NCBI GenBank assembly: GCA_025399215.1
Contig: MU621107.1
Location: 1 to 64,000 of the forward strand
From: Globomyces pollinis-pini
Lineage: Eukaryota; Chytridiomycota; Chytridiomycetes; Rhizophydiales; Globomycetaceae
Direction: 5' to 3'
DNA length: 64,000 bases
Shown here: in pieces, positions 34,893-48,600 of the stretch
Layout: each line of letters begins with the position of its first letter
How positions within the stretch are numbered: position 1 is the stretch's first letter
Made by a program: the position numbers and the translations under genes
The notes under the pieces: generated by a model
What the model was told of the DNA's origin: nothing
What the model saw: only the letters and a program-made list of their open reading frames with translations
Databases searched by the model: none

Positions 34893-35897
34893 ATGAATTC
34901 AGAATTTGCACAGAAGAACATGGCCAAGTATGGATGGCAGAAAGGAAAAGGACTTGGAAAAAATAATGGTATTTAAGATTACCTATTTTAATGACTTAGA
35001 TGGTATCAGTAAAAATATATCTGTTGGAATCAAAAACAATAAGGATGGGGTAATACAAATACCCAATTAATTATTCAATTAGTTAGGAGCTAAAGCGGAT
35101 GAATGGTCGTTTGAATGGTGGTAAGAATAATTATTAGAGGTGTTAATCATTTAGGGATCATGTCTTCAATAAAGCAACTGCAAACATAAAAGTGGAACAA
35201 AATGACGAAGGGGACGTATCTTTCTCAAAAGACGCTGAACCAAAAGCTGTAGAAAAAAAACTTTTGTATGGAGCATTTGTAAAAGCTGGGTAAATAGTTA
35301 TGGTTTAATATCAGTGATAAAACAGATGCAGCAGAAGAAAAGAAGAATTATTGTATCAAAGTAACAGACGAAGAGCTGTTTGCTGCTTGTGAAGGTCGTA
35401 CTGCAAGAAAGGGAGCTCGAGGAGAACAAACTGGTAAACTGAAGAGGGCTGCGGACTTTGATACTTGTCTGAAAATTAAACTGGATGATACTCAAGAGGT
35501 AGATGTTAAAAAGCATAAAAAGCGTGTGCGCGACACTCTTGACAGCGATAGTGATGAGGGAGTCAAATCTGCCAAGAAGTCAAAGAAGATGAAGAAAGAA
35601 AAGAAAGACGGAAAAACCAGTGATAAGAGTGTAATGGAGGAAGTTAGTAAAGTAAAGAAGTCAAAGAAAAAGAACAAAGATGATGTGAAAGAGAAAGAAT
35701 CGTTAGTTACGATTGCAATTGTTAAATCTAAGAAATCAAAGAAGGATAAGAATGTTGAAGACGTCAAAAAGAATTCAAAAAAGAGCAAAAAGTCAAAGAA
35801 AGATCACACAATTGATGATACCAAAGAAAAGAAGACCAAAAAGGTTGAAATTGGGGATAAAAAGAAAAAGGACAAAAAATCAAAGAAGATAGAGTAG
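34893..35897 (+). CDS. GPATCH4: G-patch protein, GPATCH4/TMA23-like
   Basis: A 293-residue protein (introns 31, 33, 34 and 25 nt; spliced length divisible by three). The G-patch is N-terminal: AQKNMAKYGWQKGKGLGKNN followed by DGISKNISVGIKNNKDG. The block LGAKADEWSFEWWDHVFNK, then LLYGAFVKAG, is typical of GPATCH4. The C-terminus is a long Lys/Ser-rich tail of KKSKK repeats, as in nucleolar members of this family. G-patches activate DEAH helicases; GPATCH4 and TMA23 are nucleolar and linked to ribosome biogenesis. The ATG at 34893 begins the G-patch directly after a T-rich tract. Confidence 0.85.
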
Positions 35898-36226
35898 TGA
35901 TCGGTGATGAGAATGATTAATGTGCTGTCTTGTATAATACACAAGTTTTGATATTTATACGAATAGTAATATACAATGTACGAAATCGATCTTTTGAGCA
36001 TTTAATTGTAGATATTTTTAATCCAAAGAGGGTGAAGGATATCAGACCATTGTCCTTTACGAATAAAAGCATAGCTCAGTGGTGAAATATCTGAACAACA
36101 AAGAAAAAGTAATCCAGTTCGAAGACAAAGAAATAGCAATGATTGTATCGAATATATTTCAATTCATCAGAATTAGAATAATCCAGTTAGATTCCAACAC
36201 CGTTTAAATTATTTTCCCTACCAAAA
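35898..36226. other. convergent intergenic region
   Basis: About 330 bp between convergent genes. A/B-box-like words of a tRNA occur near 36071-36125, but no cloverleaf can be drawn. No gene is supported. Confidence 0.5.
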
Positions 36227-36477
36227 TCAATAAAAAACTTTTACTCGGTCAATCATTTGCTTTGCATAGCCAAAGCCTCCAAGAGTACCAACAAGAGTCA
36301 AAGTAACGGTGGTGAATACGATGAGTTTGTCAGACGGATAACGTCCATAAATTGGGTTGTTACTAGGAGCAGCCAAGAAGACTCGTGCTTGATTGATTCT
36401 TGCTCTGCGTGCTGTTTGGTTAGCAACAGATTCTCACCTGCTTCTCCAGCAGTTACTAATTTCTTGAAAAATGACAT
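36227..36477 (-). CDS. small single-pass membrane protein, COX7A-like candidate
   Basis: A 74-residue protein from two exons with a 26-nt intron. A short basic N-terminus (MSFFKKLVTAGEAARRARIN) is followed by FLAAPSNNPIYGRYPSDK. One hydrophobic helix, LIVFTTVTLTLVGTLGGFGY, precedes AKQMIDRVKVFY. Size, basic N-end, a single helix and the NPIYGR phrase resemble small inner-membrane subunits such as cytochrome c oxidase 7A. A small ATP-synthase subunit is an alternative. It was missed by simple ORF length because of the intron. Confidence 0.55.
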
Positions 36478-36595
36478 GAGAACTTATGGGCAAAAAATTC
36501 CTGAGTGAAAATTTGTCAACATGATGTTTCAAAACTAAAGAAATGCAAGAAGAAATGTTCGAATAGTAATAATAAAATAGTTTATAATAAGATGC

Positions 36596-39500
36596 TTATC
36601 TACGTAGTAATGGACCATCTGCAGCTTTTCGAAATGGTGATAGCCTTGACCATACGTTAGTATGTTGACGAACTGTTGGTCTAGCAATGTTCATACTGGC
36701 CCTATGTTCCTGTGAATCAGAAAATAATGGCTGGGGTTTGGAAAATCCTGTATCTTGGGTTTTCCTTGGTGGAACACTATCTAAACTAGTTACTCGACAA
36801 TTCTCTTCCAATTCCAACTTTTCACCTTCTTCATTTACGATATCCAAATTATTACGATTCATTTTTCTATCATCCTGTTTTCCAACTATGCCTCCGTATT
36901 GAAGTGTTGGAAGGACTTCGTTCCATTCGTTTGGTGTCAAAACAAAACTACCCGCGGTGAGAACGTTTGGAATGGTTGCAAGATTATCCGATGGTATCTT
37001 TTTCGTTAAAGAAGTTAGACGAGCATTGGTTTTCTGTGATTCTTCTAAATTGGCTTCCAATTGTGTGATTTTGGCTCTCTGTTGCTCAACATGATGTCGT
37101 AGTTTATCAAAATGAGTTGCATAATTTCCAAAAGGTAGATAATATCCGATTTCTTTTTTCAATTCTTCGATGTATCTTGAATCGTATTCAGTTTTCTTCT
37201 TCAACAACATATGCATCTTTTCCTTTTCCTTTTCTTTTTGCAGATTTTCAAACAAATGTACCTCTTTCAACCCATTAGGAGTTGATATAGCTTTACGTAA
37301 AGGTGGCTTGACTAATGTATTCGAGAAGCGTTTGGTATATTTGGATTGTAATTTTGGTTTGGTCACGGTCCGTTTTAACTTTGATTCCAAGCGATCTCGT
37401 TCGAGGGCTAAATGTACAATGTAGTATCTATAGACTCGCAGAAGATCATCATTTCCAAAATAATCTGCCCTCTCTTTCAATTTTTCAAATTGCATTTTAA
37501 CCAGGTCGAGCTGATCTCTTTGTTCCAAAAATTTTAATTCCAAAGTGCAAAACAGTTTTTCTAGTTTATGCAGCCATAACAAATATTTTTCATGGTGATT
37601 AATATCAGTATGGTGTAAGATAGAGGATCGAAACCTGTCTAAATACTTCAGTAATCTAGTATGGTATCTAGAAGTCGGATGATCTTGTATATGCGGGTAC
37701 GGATTAAGAACACCATCTTTCTCTTGGCCATTAGTTACTGGATTTATCTCCGTAGTGGTCACTGTGACTTGGACATGCCCTTGCTTTCCAGATGATATAC
37801 TTATATGGGTTTCCGACGTTCGTCCAACGGAAGGCTCGTATTTGGCATAATCATGGTCATTAATCAGGTTGGACATAATTGGATCAGGCTGGGTTGTTGA
37901 ATTGTGTACCCCTTGAGAATAGCTGGTGGGGTTGTTATACACGTTTGGAATAGGATTTGTTTGATGGCTGGTTGTGTCTAAAATCAATGGCACTTCAGAA
38001 CTACTCATTATACTTCTTGTTGGTATCTCTCTTGCAGTACCTACGGTAAATTAGAAATAGTAAGTTTACCTTGTTCTTCAATATATTCACAGTTTTTAAC
38101 TTTGGCCTTTTCCTCAGAACTTTCCACCAGCTGATGACCCTCATGAATGTTCTTGATTTGATCAAAATCTTCTAAAATTAAATTTGGGTCTGCCTCTAGC
38201 CTCGTTCGATCATTTTCTAGTTTAGCTAAAGTTTCAAACATCTTCAATGAGTTCTTGCTTGCGTGTTTCCGAATAAACTTTCGCGATGGCATCACATGGT
38301 TAGAGTCAACAGAACGAGAGAAAGATTCAAATGCTTGAACTCTATCTTTAACTATAGATTTTTCATTGTCTGTTAGTAAATCCAATACTTTTGCATTGGA
38401 AAAATCAATTGTTTGTGTTGAATTGTGATTGAAAAGTTTTGACTGTGATTTCCATATGGCCAGGAGCATATCCTCATTAAGTGGCTCGGTTTGTGCAGCA
38501 TTGCTAGTATTTGATTCATTTTGCTTCTGCAGAAACTGATTTTCAATGTGAGCAATTTCTTGACGTAGCATCATATTCTCTCTGATGGTTTCTGTCAGTT
38601 TCAAAACTACATTTTGTTGCAAATATGACTGCGTAGTTGATAATGCAGCAATATCCAATGCTTTCAAATCATCAGCTTTAACAGAACGGTCTAAACTAAG
38701 ACAACTTGACTCCAAAGTATTACGCATGTCCAAAGATTCGGATTTGAGTCTTTGTATATCATTCTGCATTGAACAGATTTCTAGTCTATAGTTTGTTTCT
38801 TGTTGAGATACAATAGAAGGGTTTTCCGGCAAGCCTCTTTGTAATCCATCATCATTCTCTAATGCAATTGGCATTTCGCTTTGCGTCAGTTTGACTTCTG
38901 CTTGCAACCGTTCATTTTCTTTTCGAAGGTCATTAATAGTATCATTTAGAGTATTTATAGCTTTGGATGAACTTTCTCGCAAAGATTCGTATGTTTCTAA
39001 TGCCAAGTTTCTTTCTTTCATCCCTTCATTTAGAGACTTTTCAAACGCTGTAGTTAAAGACTTAATTTCGGACTCTGTAGATTGCTGCAGTAGAGTATAT
39101 TTCTCTTCAATTTCGGTAATCTTACTACTAGACTCTAAAAGAAGCAGCTTTTCTTTTTTCAAGAGCTCTTTCATTTGATTGTCGTGTGAAGAATACATGG
39201 TGTTTTTTTCGGTTTCATGTTGAGTTTGAACTAAATCCAGTTCTGTGGAAAGTTTCACAACCCGCTGCTTAAGTTCATACACTTCATCCTTCCATGTCTG
39301 TTCTACCTCTGCTAATCTTTGCATCTGTGTACGTTTCGACTCAGCAATTTCAATTTCCTTTGTTTTCTTTAATTCTTCCAAAACTAGCTCCTGAGACTTC
39401 TTTAATGATATCAATTCATTTTCATACACCACAATTTGAGCTCTTTGGCTGTCAACTACCTTTTCCAACGATTCTTTCTGGTGGTTCCATGTAGATTCAT

Positions 39501-42500
39501 TGTGTAAAATCTGGTCACTCATGCTTTGCCTTTCATTAAGGAGTTGGTCAATTTGTTCCCGTAGATCTTTGATAGTATTATCAAGCGATAACTTCACCAA
39601 TGTGTGGCTTTCCGTGATTTGCTTTAATCTTTCAACCATTGAACGTTCAGATAGTTTCAAAGTCGCTAATCTCCCCGACATTTCATGAGATTCCATTTCT
39701 TCAGTGACCCTTTGCAAGTCTGAGATTGCAGAATGAGTTTCCATAACGTCCCGTTTAAGATCCGAAACTTGATTATTTGAAGATATCAATGTTTCAGTTA
39801 AAATCGAAATTTGACTTTGCAAATCTTCGACTGTTTCATTATGAGAAATTATCAAACCAGACAATCCCTCTTTGTTTTCCTTTAACGATTTTGTGGTAAC
39901 CTCAAGTTGGTCCGACTTTTCTTGAAGCGATTTATGGGTAGCTTCATGTATGGTTCTTAAATCAACCAATTCGCTTTTAAGACTTTCCACTTTGGAAAGA
40001 AATAAGTCACTCGATTCCTTCATAGATATCTGTAGATTTTGGTTTTTGCCGAAAATATCCTGAATAGATAAGTTTAATGAACTTATTTCAGCATTCAATT
40101 GACTTTTCTCATCATTTAGATCTTTAATGATCTAGAAATTAATAATGTTGCCAGTTTACTTCTTGCAATTCAAGTTTCTCGTCCTCAAGTGCAAGGCGCT
40201 TTACATTAGCAGACTTTAACCTGGATTCTAAGTCTTCAGTGGAGGCCTTCAGTTTAGTCATATCGTCAATAAGAGCTCTCTCTTTTACATCTGCAGAATC
40301 ACTTTTGGTTTGTTGAATCAATTCATTCAATCTTTTGATTTCAACTTTGCAGTTACTTAAATCTGCCCCTGAAGTAATCAATTGATTCTCTGTTGCCATT
40401 TGTTTCTAGTGTAAGAAAATTGACATGAATACTTTTTTTGATGATATTACTAGTTTTTCCAGTTCATCTCGGCGTTGCGTTGTGGAGATTAGTTTCAAGT
40501 TACAGGCATCCAGATTAGCTTTTAATGATTCATTGGTAATCTTAATTGTATTCAACTGATTTAATTTGTCCTCTAATATGGTTGCTTTTGATTTAAAATT
40601 CTCTAATTCTACTTCCAAACCCTCAATTACCACCTTCTTATTTTGTAAATCTTCAACTTGTTTGGACATAGTATCTTTCATTGTTATGTTATCCTTCTGA
40701 GAAATTGCCAACCTACTCCGCTCTATTGTAAGCTGTTCTGAAAGTTCGCTGTTGTGCTAACGTTTAACTCAAATGGCAGCTTACGATTTTCTCTTGCTGC
40801 AATTGCTCTTTTATGAAAGTTAAGTCTTCCTTTGCTTGCTCTAATACTCGAGTAAGTGATCCATGTTGCTCTCCCATTGCAGCCTGTGATACTGTGAGTT
40901 TGGTTTCCATTTCGCTTATATATTGCTTGCAGCTGATTAATTCTTCAACTAGTTTTTCTCGCTCCTTCGAAAATTCTTGATGAATGAAGTCATGTAACTA
41001 ATGTTTAAAAACAAGAAACAAACCAAATTCTCTTCCAACATGCGATTTTTGACTCGGCTAAATGAAGCTTTCGTTAATGTGCCATCTTCAACAGCTGGTA
41101 CTTTATATTGTGGTATGTTGATAGCACCTCGTTCGAAGGTAGAATCTTTGATTTTATCTGACACATCCGCATATGATCTTAGCTTTTCGGTTAATCCAGA
41201 AGAATCGGCCCTGGACAATATGTCTGTGGAGGCATTAGAATTTCTACGTGCCATATGGCCATCATTCGACATGGAACTTATTGATGCTCTATCTAACGAA
41301 AACGAGTTATTGCTGAGTCTCTTTAGTCGAGGGATTCTTGACACACTAACGTCAGAGATTTGATCCGAAAATTCTGTTGGTGTACGCAGATATTTCATGT
41401 CTTCCGTTTCTTTAACTCTGCCTTCTAACTCTCCAACTGTCATCTTATAATTTTCTAATGCTTTGGACAAGGTCAATTGGGTTTCTTCAAGGTATAAATT
41501 TCTAATCTTCAACTGATCCCGCTCTTCAATTAATTTTTGATTAGCGGCTGACATTTCATGGTATAGTTGTGACTGGAAGTCGATTTTTGAAGCTAGATTA
41601 ACATCTCTGGTTGGTTCATTCGATATCACAGATTCTTCTAGGATCTTCAATGAGTTCATGGCTCTCTTCAACTTTTCCTGACTTTTCAGCAAATCAAACT
41701 CTTTTAATTTAATGACTTCTTTAGCGCTATCACTCTCTTCTCGAATTTGAAGTGATCTCTTTTCGCTTTCAACCAATTCAAGGGATTTCGTCTCAAGAAT
41801 AGATCGAAGTGCCTTATTCTGTGATTGCAATGAGCGAACAGTAATATTGCCAAGTTCTAACTTTAAAGCTTCAGTGTCGTCTAAAACTTCCCTACTAGAT
41901 CCGGCTTCGAGTTGTACTAATTTTGATTTGTAGTATTTTGCAGCTCTGGTCATTTCTCGGAGTTGCAATTCGAGGTTTAAGTGATTCATAAAGTCTTTTG
42001 TAACCTCCGTTTCAAAAGATATCCCACTCTGATCCCAAGGAATACTTGATGAAGAAGCAGCTCGTTGTAATTTTGCCATGGTGAAGCTATTATCTAAACT
42101 CTCTGTACTTGATTTTAGATGTAAAGATGCATTTGAAGGTTTTAAAGAGTTTAGATATCCTGACCTTAAAATGGTTAGCTCAGTAGACATATAATCCCGC
42201 TCTGTTTCTAGTTGCTGGTTTCTTTCAATTTGGTGTTGCAGTTCTAGTTTAAGGTAGTTGTCACCTTCAAATTCCTTTAACGTAACTGCTTCCGCTAAAC
42301 GACTCTCGAGTAACACTATTTTTGACTGCAATAAATTCAATTCTTCTTTTGAAGATTCCAGTTCAATATTTAGTGGTTTTGCATTTTGGTTCAGGTCAGA
42401 TTTAAGCATATTACAAGTCTCCAAGACTAACAAATTGTCTTCAAACTTATTTTCAAAATCAAATATACATCCAATGATCTGATTCTTAAATTTTCTAAAA

Positions 42501-43204
42501 TATTAGACATGTTTAGAAAGTGGAAGGAGTCGTTGAAGTAATTCAGATTCACTATGATGAATTGACTTACGTTGAATCACTTTCATAGAGTAAACCGGTA
42601 TAATCATCATGGCTATTTTGAATGATATTGTTTATCTTCTGTACTTGATTCATGTCCTTTTCAACTTTTAGAACGAAAACATTCAATCTACTGCTTCTGA
42701 TTTCGTGTTGACCTTTAATTGAGTCCCATGAAGTAGTGGAGCAGTCTAAGCATACTGCCAGAGGATTTGACATGTCTGCGCTATACATTGAAGTGACTGA
42801 CTTTGCAAGATCTAAGGAATCTAACTCATTCCAAGTTGGATTTGTTTCTTTCAGGAGTGTTTTCTCCCCCAAGAAATCATATACAGTCTGATCATTTTTC
42901 CAACCAAGGACACAGTATTTACAATCTTGGCCATTCGATAACAGTTGTAAGAAAATATCATGGAACAAATCTACAACATCAACTTTTAAATCACAGTACC
43001 ATAGCAAAACTTATTATCCTTTTCTGAATGCTACGGATGAAATAAAGAAACACATACCATCAAAAAGATATTGGTATTATCCGCATTTACAATTGGTTTC
43101 TGTATAACATCATCCAAAGTGAATTTAAATTTATCGTTCAACACAATGCTATTTCCCTTGATTCTTTCGTCTGGTAGTTTGGCCAGCAATAACACTGCAT
43201 TCAT
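36596..43204 (-). CDS. 2,121-residue coiled-coil protein with degenerate kinesin motor domain
   Basis: I join ten exons (introns 27, 17, 19, 24, 26, 28, 45, 28 and 29 nt, 5' to 3'); the spliced length is exactly 2,122 codons. The N-terminal 290 or so residues align with the course of a kinesin motor: VLNDKFKFTLDDV, KFCYVDVVDLFHDIFLQLLS, then YESDSTESELLQRLLPLSKH and IIGCIFDFENKFEDNLLVLE. The last two mirror the kinesin YRDSKLTRLLQDSLGG and TLMIACVSP. The P-loop GQTGSGKT is replaced by GWKNDQTVYD, and no SSRSH or DLAGSE is found. About 1,300 residues of coiled coil follow, then a C-terminal part (from about residue 1650) starting MSSSEVPLILDTT, entered in frame through the 29-nt intron near 38042-38070. 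It is probably an ATPase-dead microtubule-binding or adaptor protein. Confidence 0.68.
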
Positions 43205-43345
43205 TTCTCAGTACTGAATCTGAATGTTAAACTACTATTCAAACATTGTCAGACGAGGTGCCACTACCAAGTCCACAAGCCTCTACTTTACAGTATTTTT
43301 TTTATTGCAAGGAATGACGAAATTTTGGATTGGAGAAACGAAGTT

Positions 43346-45353
43346 TTAGAACTTGGGAAGTCCATACTGCGATGATAACCAATTCATTGTATGTTGATCG
43401 GTTACCGGATTAGAAACAGAATTTTGGCTGACATTTGTAAGGATATTCTTTGGTTCAAACGGATTGAAATTGACCGCAGGTATCTTATTTGTCTTACCGA
43501 CTGTGTATTCTCTGGAGTTTCGATATGTTGATCCTACCCATTGGCTGGGATGAATTTCAGGCAAATGAATGGGGGAGTCTAAAAACTTTGCCAAGTAGTT
43601 TTCATCCCCAGTCAAGTAATTATCATTTAGCCTTTGCTTGAGTGGTTGCTGTGGAATTGCATGGTTTTCCCATCGCTTGATGTTCCTTCGGAAATTCCCT
43701 TGAGTAGATGACCCTTCGTTAACGAAATCGGAGCGATTGGTTGGCTTTCCTGCCTTTGAATATATTTCACAACAAAACTGTTCAAGTACTGCGAAATGTT
43801 GTTGCAGGGTTGTATATCTACCATTAGAATCATCAGAAGAAACCTGGCTTTCACTGCTTCCAAATCTTTCTCCATTAATTTATACTCACTCCATAGTTTG
43901 TTGTATGAATCAACAGTTTGTGCTAATTTCCTTTCAGATAAGGTCAGATTTTGGAGAGCCTCCTTTAGTTTCGATTCACCAAGGATATTTGAAGTCTGAA
44001 ATGTAGCCCCTGAGATCAAGTTTGGTCTGCTTGGTGTACTTGGCCATACAGGTTTGGATCTTTCGATAGAAGTAATGGAGTCTATCATTTTCTGTGTCAC
44101 ACCACCCTCTTCTTCTTCGGGTGTATACACATATCTCAACAGATCTTTGGGACATTGCATTTGCTAATCGTCAATTATGATTCAATACTGCGGTAGTGAG
44201 AACCATCAGTTTTTGCTTCTCACGTTATTGTTAAGTTAGTTTACCTTTTCGGTGAACAGTGGGACACACAATGCTGCTCTGATTACTCGATCTATCACAC
44301 CATTATAATCTTTGTTATTCGTTGACTTGGCTGCCTCAACAGCAACTGTTATTATTAGAGATTGAGGAGATTTACGTTTCACCATTTCGAATATATGATC
44401 ACGTTGAATGGTAGATATCGAAGTCGGATTGTACCAAGACACTTTGGATAATATAGATATGATGGTTTCAAATGGGCGTTCTACACATTTATACAACCGA
44501 CCAGGAATGCGGCTCTGCTGTTAATGAACTTATTTACACGTATTGTTCGACTTGTATTCAATAAGCTTGCTATTTCTTCACGAGTAACAAAAGTTCCACC
44601 TGAAGTTTGAGTTGAAAATCATAAATAACCAATTTCAATATCAGGCAATTCACCTTCTTTCACATAATACTTCGGAAATCGAAAGGGTTACACTTCAGAT
44701 GAATTACAATGCTCTGTTAAGTTCCGCTTGAGTAGACTTTTCTGTGTATATTCTTCTTTCTCTCAATATCAATTTATGTTTAATTGATATTGCATATTTG
44801 TAAGACTCATTAGTTGGAAATTCAACATAACTAATATCAGTACAATATTACAAACCATTCATTCAGAGTCTTGCCAGTGTTTCTGTCCATTATTATATGT
44901 ACGCACTCAGTGAAGTATGGGTAGTGGTGGCCATGAGGGATCAAAATCTCTGGGAATAAGTCATGAATCTCGGCAATAGTTGTGTCCTAAAAATGAGTAA
45001 TGAGACCTACCCATGGAATTCCTTTTAATTTCAGTACAGGAAAGGTGGAAGAATTTGGAGGTCTTGGTCTTGATTCAAAAAGTGTCTCAAGGGCAGATTT
45101 TTTGGGATCTAGCGAAGAATCTTCATCTTGAGCAGCGGAAGCAACAATATTCAAGTTAATATCTGGTGAATTATTCAAAGCTATGGTGTTGAAAATGGGA
45201 TTTCTCTCCAATGGGTGGTAATCACCAGGTAGACTTCTTGGAATCTCATAATCAGATAATCCTAAGAATTAAATACATTATCAGACTTGAGGAGACACTT
45301 TGATTAGACCTGGCCAAGAGAGATCTTGGTGGAAATGGTCCGGTGAAGTCCAT
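43346..45353 (-). CDS. RRM-type RNA-binding protein
   Basis: Multi-exon gene with introns of about 20-30 nt. The start is MDFTGPFPPRSLLAR, then YEIPRSLPGDYHPLERNPIF. An RRM-like domain begins VLKLKGIPWDTTIAEIHDLF and continues RNTGKTLNECYVEFPTNESY. A second segment reads RIPGRLYKCVERPFETIISI and LSKVSWYNPTS, a phrase found after the first RRM of a fungal RNA-binding family. The C-terminal third is Asn/Ser/Pro-rich and disordered, with KARYTTLQQHFAVLEQFCCE, entered through a 26-nt intron, and TVDSYNKLW upstream. The junction near 44690-44650 is not settled. RNA target and role are unknown. It is divergent from the giant coiled-coil gene. Confidence 0.62.
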
Positions 45354-45651
45354 TGAAGAAAAATCTCTGGAGACAAAATGAACACAAACAAATTATGATT
45401 AATCACACATGCTCAATTAACGTGAGTTTAGAGGTTTTAGAATACAGTCTTAGATATTATCTTCGAATGCTAATTAATATGAGCTACTTATGATCACTAG
45501 AATTCCAGAATGTCTATTTATTGAAAACTAGTTACCTATCAATACCTAATTATGCTTTAATTATCGTATACAATAAAGGCGTTTGATATGTTATTGTGAG
45601 TAGAACACGTAAAACAAATAAAAACACGAACATTTCTTCAATCAGAAGCTT
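45354..45651. other. divergent intergenic region
   Basis: About 300 bp between the RRM gene and the giant coiled-coil gene. It is very AT-rich, with no recognised element, and presumably holds both promoters. Confidence 0.5.
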
Positions 45652-48600
45652 ATGGCGTCTGTTGGGAACAGTGAGAAGCTTGATGACAATAATATCTCGA
45701 ACAGTATTAACAATTCAAATACAATTAGTGTAAAGATACCTTCATTAACCCCTCTGTAGAGAAGATTACAAGTCCAAGCAGACATTATATCTGATATTGA
45801 ATCGATAGGCGACGAAGAGGAAGTTAGCTCTAACCATGGAAAAACATTGCTTGAAAATATACGGCAGCAGAAATGGGACCAGCCTAATAGTTTATCTAGT
45901 ATTCCAGACGTATATTCTACCGAAAGGAATAACCAAGAATATGATGTGTCAGAATCACAAAACAATGAATCAGACTCGGATTCAGAGCCAATTGAGTTAA
46001 ACTCATTGCCAAGCAATGAATATTTGAACAAAGCAAAAGATACCGTACAAGTAGTTAAACTTAAATCAAATACTGACGAGCTGAAATCACCAACTGCAGA
46101 ATCCGATCTAAATAGCAAGCGTTCACAATCTCAAAGGAAATACACGAAGTTGAATTATCAATATTTCATCGAGCAAAATAATATTGACACTCTTGGTAAA
46201 GATTTACTCGCAGAACCCAAGTTTACCAATGATCATTTTCTTTACTTTATCAATTCAAATCAGTTAGAGGTAGATGTGGGATCAAAACCAAAAAAGAAGA
46301 AATACACGCTTTCAAACTTGGATTTATTTCTTGGTACAGATGAAAACCCCACTGCATCTTCGGTTTCAAGCATTGATCCAGACGAAGAATCAGTGATTGC
46401 AGTTAATCAAAGTGTGCGACGACGAAAAAGCTCAGCGCATAGTGATAATGATGATGATTTAGAAGAGTTTAATGACATTCAATCTGCCAATCCAGATGAT
46501 GAATTACCATTGGAACTCGACTCAGAACTAATTAAAAGACCAACTGTAAAGGTTTCCAAGGATAAGAGTAGAGCTGGTGTTCATTCAGATATTGCTAAAC
46601 TGCTAACTCAAGACGAAAACGAAACCCCGAAGAACAACATCCCAAGACTGGGAGTAAAATCTAGCAAATATTATAACGATCATATCAAACATCTTGAAAA
46701 GCGTATTAAAGATGAGCGACAAATTAGGGAGAAACAGCAAATTTTAATTCAAAAGATGGTGCAACGAGTGGATGATTTGGAAAAAATTATAGAGGGACCT
46801 ATAAATCAATCTGCCTTAAATCTTAGTTCCAATGTTGACCTCTCTAAACCTACCAAACTAAATACCACATTGTTGAAAATGGAAAATGAGGAGCTTACTG
46901 CCAGAGTTGATGCTAAACAACTTGAACTGGAAAAATATATTGAAAATTCTAATTTCAATAGCTCACAAGTTCAGAGTTTAAGAGTTGATTTGGAAGATTT
47001 AGAAGAAACAGTGGAGTATCAACAGGAAGAAATTTTAACACTGAGACAACTGAACAAAGATTTACAATTGAAAGTCGAAAGCAATCAAGAATTCAAGAAT
47101 GTGACTCCAGGAAAAGACAGTCAACAAAATATAGCCGTTTCCGACCAAGAGAGGAATATGGATCTTCAAAAAATTAGTGGTCTTGAAAAAGTAATATCTT
47201 TACTGCAAGACGAGAATAGAGCAATTACAGACAGTTTAAGATTAGCTAATATTGAAGTATCAGATTTGAAAAAAACGACTGAAGATTCCATTAATGTCAA
47301 AGAATCGGCTGAATTACTAAAATCTTTAATTTGCAGTCTTGCAAAATTCTCCAATCAATCAGTTTCTTCAAGTCAAAAATCCGAGAATGAGAATGAAGTG
47401 AAAAAGATTTGGGCAACAGCCAACAAGTCACAAAATGATTTAGTGAAGGAAGCAATAACTAGTTTAATGGAAAATATAAAGAAAATGGGTGAGTATCAAG
47501 AATACAAAGTACTCATAGAGTCTCAAGTTACCCACCTTCGAGAAAAGTTAAAAATATCAGAAAGCGATTACAGAGAAGAACTTGATAAGCTCACATCACA
47601 AATTAACGTATTGGAAAAAAATGTAACAAATCAACAGCCTCAAGTGTTGCAATTACAAAGTATGGAAAAACAAATGGTAGAGTTGAAAAATATTGTTATG
47701 GAGCAACAAGAAAAATTAGATGATGCTGCAGAAGAAAAACGACTGAAGGAGTTTAAAATAATGGAATTGGAAAAGCGTTTGATGGAAACTAATGCAACTC
47801 AGCAACTACAAGAAAAGATACTGCTCAATGAAATGGAAATTAAGCAATTAAGAGAGCAAGTGAAGCTGATGTCAAGCCGTGATGCTGAGATGGCAAATAT
47901 TAAATCTAATATCCAGAGAGAGAAGGATATGTTACAACAAGAAATCGTTGATCTTCAAAGCACTATTGATTCGCTATATTCCAAAATTGCTCAATCCAAA
48001 TCTGCAGCTGCAGCCAAAGAATCCGAATTTGAAGAAATTCGAATGAACTTGGAAGAGGAGCTGCACCTGATGCGCGAGAAACAAAAGAACAAAGGAAAAG
48101 TAGTTGAAGAAGACCCCTCAAAGACTCTAACTTTATCAAATTCATTGCAAGAAGCGAAAAAGGAATTACAAGAACTGAGAACGACATTCAAAACTGAAAC
48201 AGACAATCATTTAGTCTTAAAATCCCACTTGGAGAGTGAACTGCAGTCCGCTCAGTCTAAGATAAAAGAAATTACAGTAGAGTTTGATTTACTCTCATCC
48301 AATCATAAAGAGACTCTAAAATTAATGGAAAAGTTGAAGTTAGACACCGCCTCAGAGTTGGCAGAATCGAATTCAGAATTGGGTGAAAAATTCACAGCTG
48401 TGCTAGTGGAATTGGATGCTGAACGGAAGAATTCGCAAGGGATTTTCCAAAAATACGAAAAATTGAAAATCGAAACAGAAAAATGTGAAATGTTTTTTGA
48501 TTCAATTGGTAAACGTTTTGATGTATTATTGCAAGAAAGCGAACAAATAAATGGTAAATTCGCATTTAAATAATATCTAACCAATAGATCCAAAATTAAA

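Noticed and set aside
36071..36130. tRNA-like words: TAGCTCAGTGGT and later AGTTCGAAG
   Set aside because: These resemble A and B boxes, but the acceptor, anticodon and T stems do not pair. At most a decayed tRNA-derived fragment.
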